From NCBI RefSeq assembly GCF_963576545.1, contig NC_083655.1:14060440-14124439 (forward strand): DNA of 64,000 nt. The letters are read 5' to 3'. A model generated the notes under the pieces. That model saw only the letters and a program-made list of their open reading frames with translations, was not told where the DNA came from and searched no databases. The translations under genes were made by a program, and so were the position numbers. Source of the DNA: Limanda limanda. Its lineage: Eukaryota > Chordata > Actinopteri > Pleuronectiformes > Pleuronectidae. Shown piece after piece: positions 63,451-64,000 of the stretch (the first letter of the stretch is position 1; each line of letters starts with the position of its first letter).

Positions 63451-64000
63451 TTAAAACCCTGTGGTCTTCAGTCTGCTTCCAACAGTGACTGTTTTATGAA
63501 TGGGTCTCTCGAGGTGAACCGGCTTGGAGGTGCGCCTTCCCATTACATCCAGAGTTGAGTCGCCGATGAGCAGCTTGAGCTTCCTTACTCTCTCATCCTT
63601 CCCGGGATAGACTTCGATAATCTTAGCTAACTTCCACTGGTTTCTCGGCGTCAGCTCATCCTTTAGTAGAACGATGTCATCAACCTTCGCGTTTCTGCAG
63701 TCTTTGACCCACTTCTGTCTGTGCTGGAGATTTAAGAGGTACTCCTTCTTCCATCGTGACCAGAAGTTGTTGGCTAGGAGTTGAACCCGACGCCATCTCT
63801 TGCGGATGTAAATATCTTCCTTAACGAACTTTCCAGGAGGAGGGGATATAATCGTAGACTTCATGGTCAGTATGTGGTTCGGTGTCAAAGGCTCTGGACT
63901 AGATGAATCATTCAGGTTATCAGTAGTCAGAGGTCGACTATTCACGATCGCCATGACTTCGTATAAGAATGTTCGTAGAGAGGAACAGTCAAGTTGTTTG
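63451..64000 (-). mobile_element. BEL/Pao retrotransposon polyprotein, C-terminal part (partial at window edge)
   Basis: Minus-strand open frame that stays open to the window edge. It holds the end of the integrase core (EVMAIVNSRPLT), then the C-terminal region typical of BEL/Pao elements (Pfam DUF5641 type): LTPNHILTMK, then PPPGKF, RKRWRRVQLLANNFWSRWKK, DIVLLKDELTPRNQWKLAKI and EVYPGKD. These motifs are intact over about 180 residues with no stop or frameshift, which suggests a young or recently active copy. Gag, protease, reverse transcriptase, RNase H and most of integrase must lie beyond position 64000. The methionine at 63954 is internal, not the real start. Confidence 0.9.

Overview
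The window looks like a piece of a ray-finned fish (teleost) chromosome, probably percomorph-like. The signs are one compact vertebrate gene with short GT-AG introns, very many CA/GT microsatellites, a BEL/Pao retrotransposon end at the right edge, a hAT-type BED zinc-finger fragment, and several dispersed repeat families that I recognise as common in fish genomes. No bacterial-style operon, CRISPR array, rRNA or tRNA gene is visible. The species cannot be fixed from the sequence alone.

The only confidently identified host gene is slc35b3 (PAPS transporter 2 of the Golgi), on the + strand. Its coding sequence runs from 33510 to 41497 in nine coding exons that join to 374 codons plus a stop. 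An untranslated first exon ends at about 31907, and a poly(A) signal lies at 42336. All exon borders were placed by reading frame, GT/AG sites and match to the known family protein.

Layout: 1-24870 is gene-poor DNA with unique-looking, possibly regulatory stretches, microsatellites, a diverged 385-bp tandem duplication (2.2-3.0 kb), a hAT-like fragment (10.6-11.0 kb), an AT-rich minisatellite (16.8-17.2 kb) and a 139-bp CA tract (21.65 kb). From 24879 to 28146 lies a composite repeat. It has two tandem arrays of a 120-bp unit, and each unit carries a near-perfect CTCF-type motif in the same orientation. It ends about 3.5 kb upstream of the slc35b3 first exon. From 31.5 to 42.4 kb is slc35b3. 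From 42.4 to 62.7 kb is more gene-poor DNA with microsatellites, a pair of related dispersed repeats (45.3 and 62.1 kb), a CpG-rich block (55.1-55.4 kb) and several candidate conserved non-coding stretches. From 62.7 kb to the end is the 3' end of a BEL/Pao retrotransposon on the - strand (LTR plus the C-terminal part of the polyprotein), cut by the window edge.

From general knowledge, mammalian SLC35B3 borders a large gene desert on the way to OFCC1/TFAP2A, a developmental-regulator neighbourhood. The empty flanks here fit that picture, but no second gene is present to confirm synteny. The observation most worth following is the upstream array of CTCF-type motifs, which could act as a repeat-born insulator between the desert and the slc35b3 promoter.
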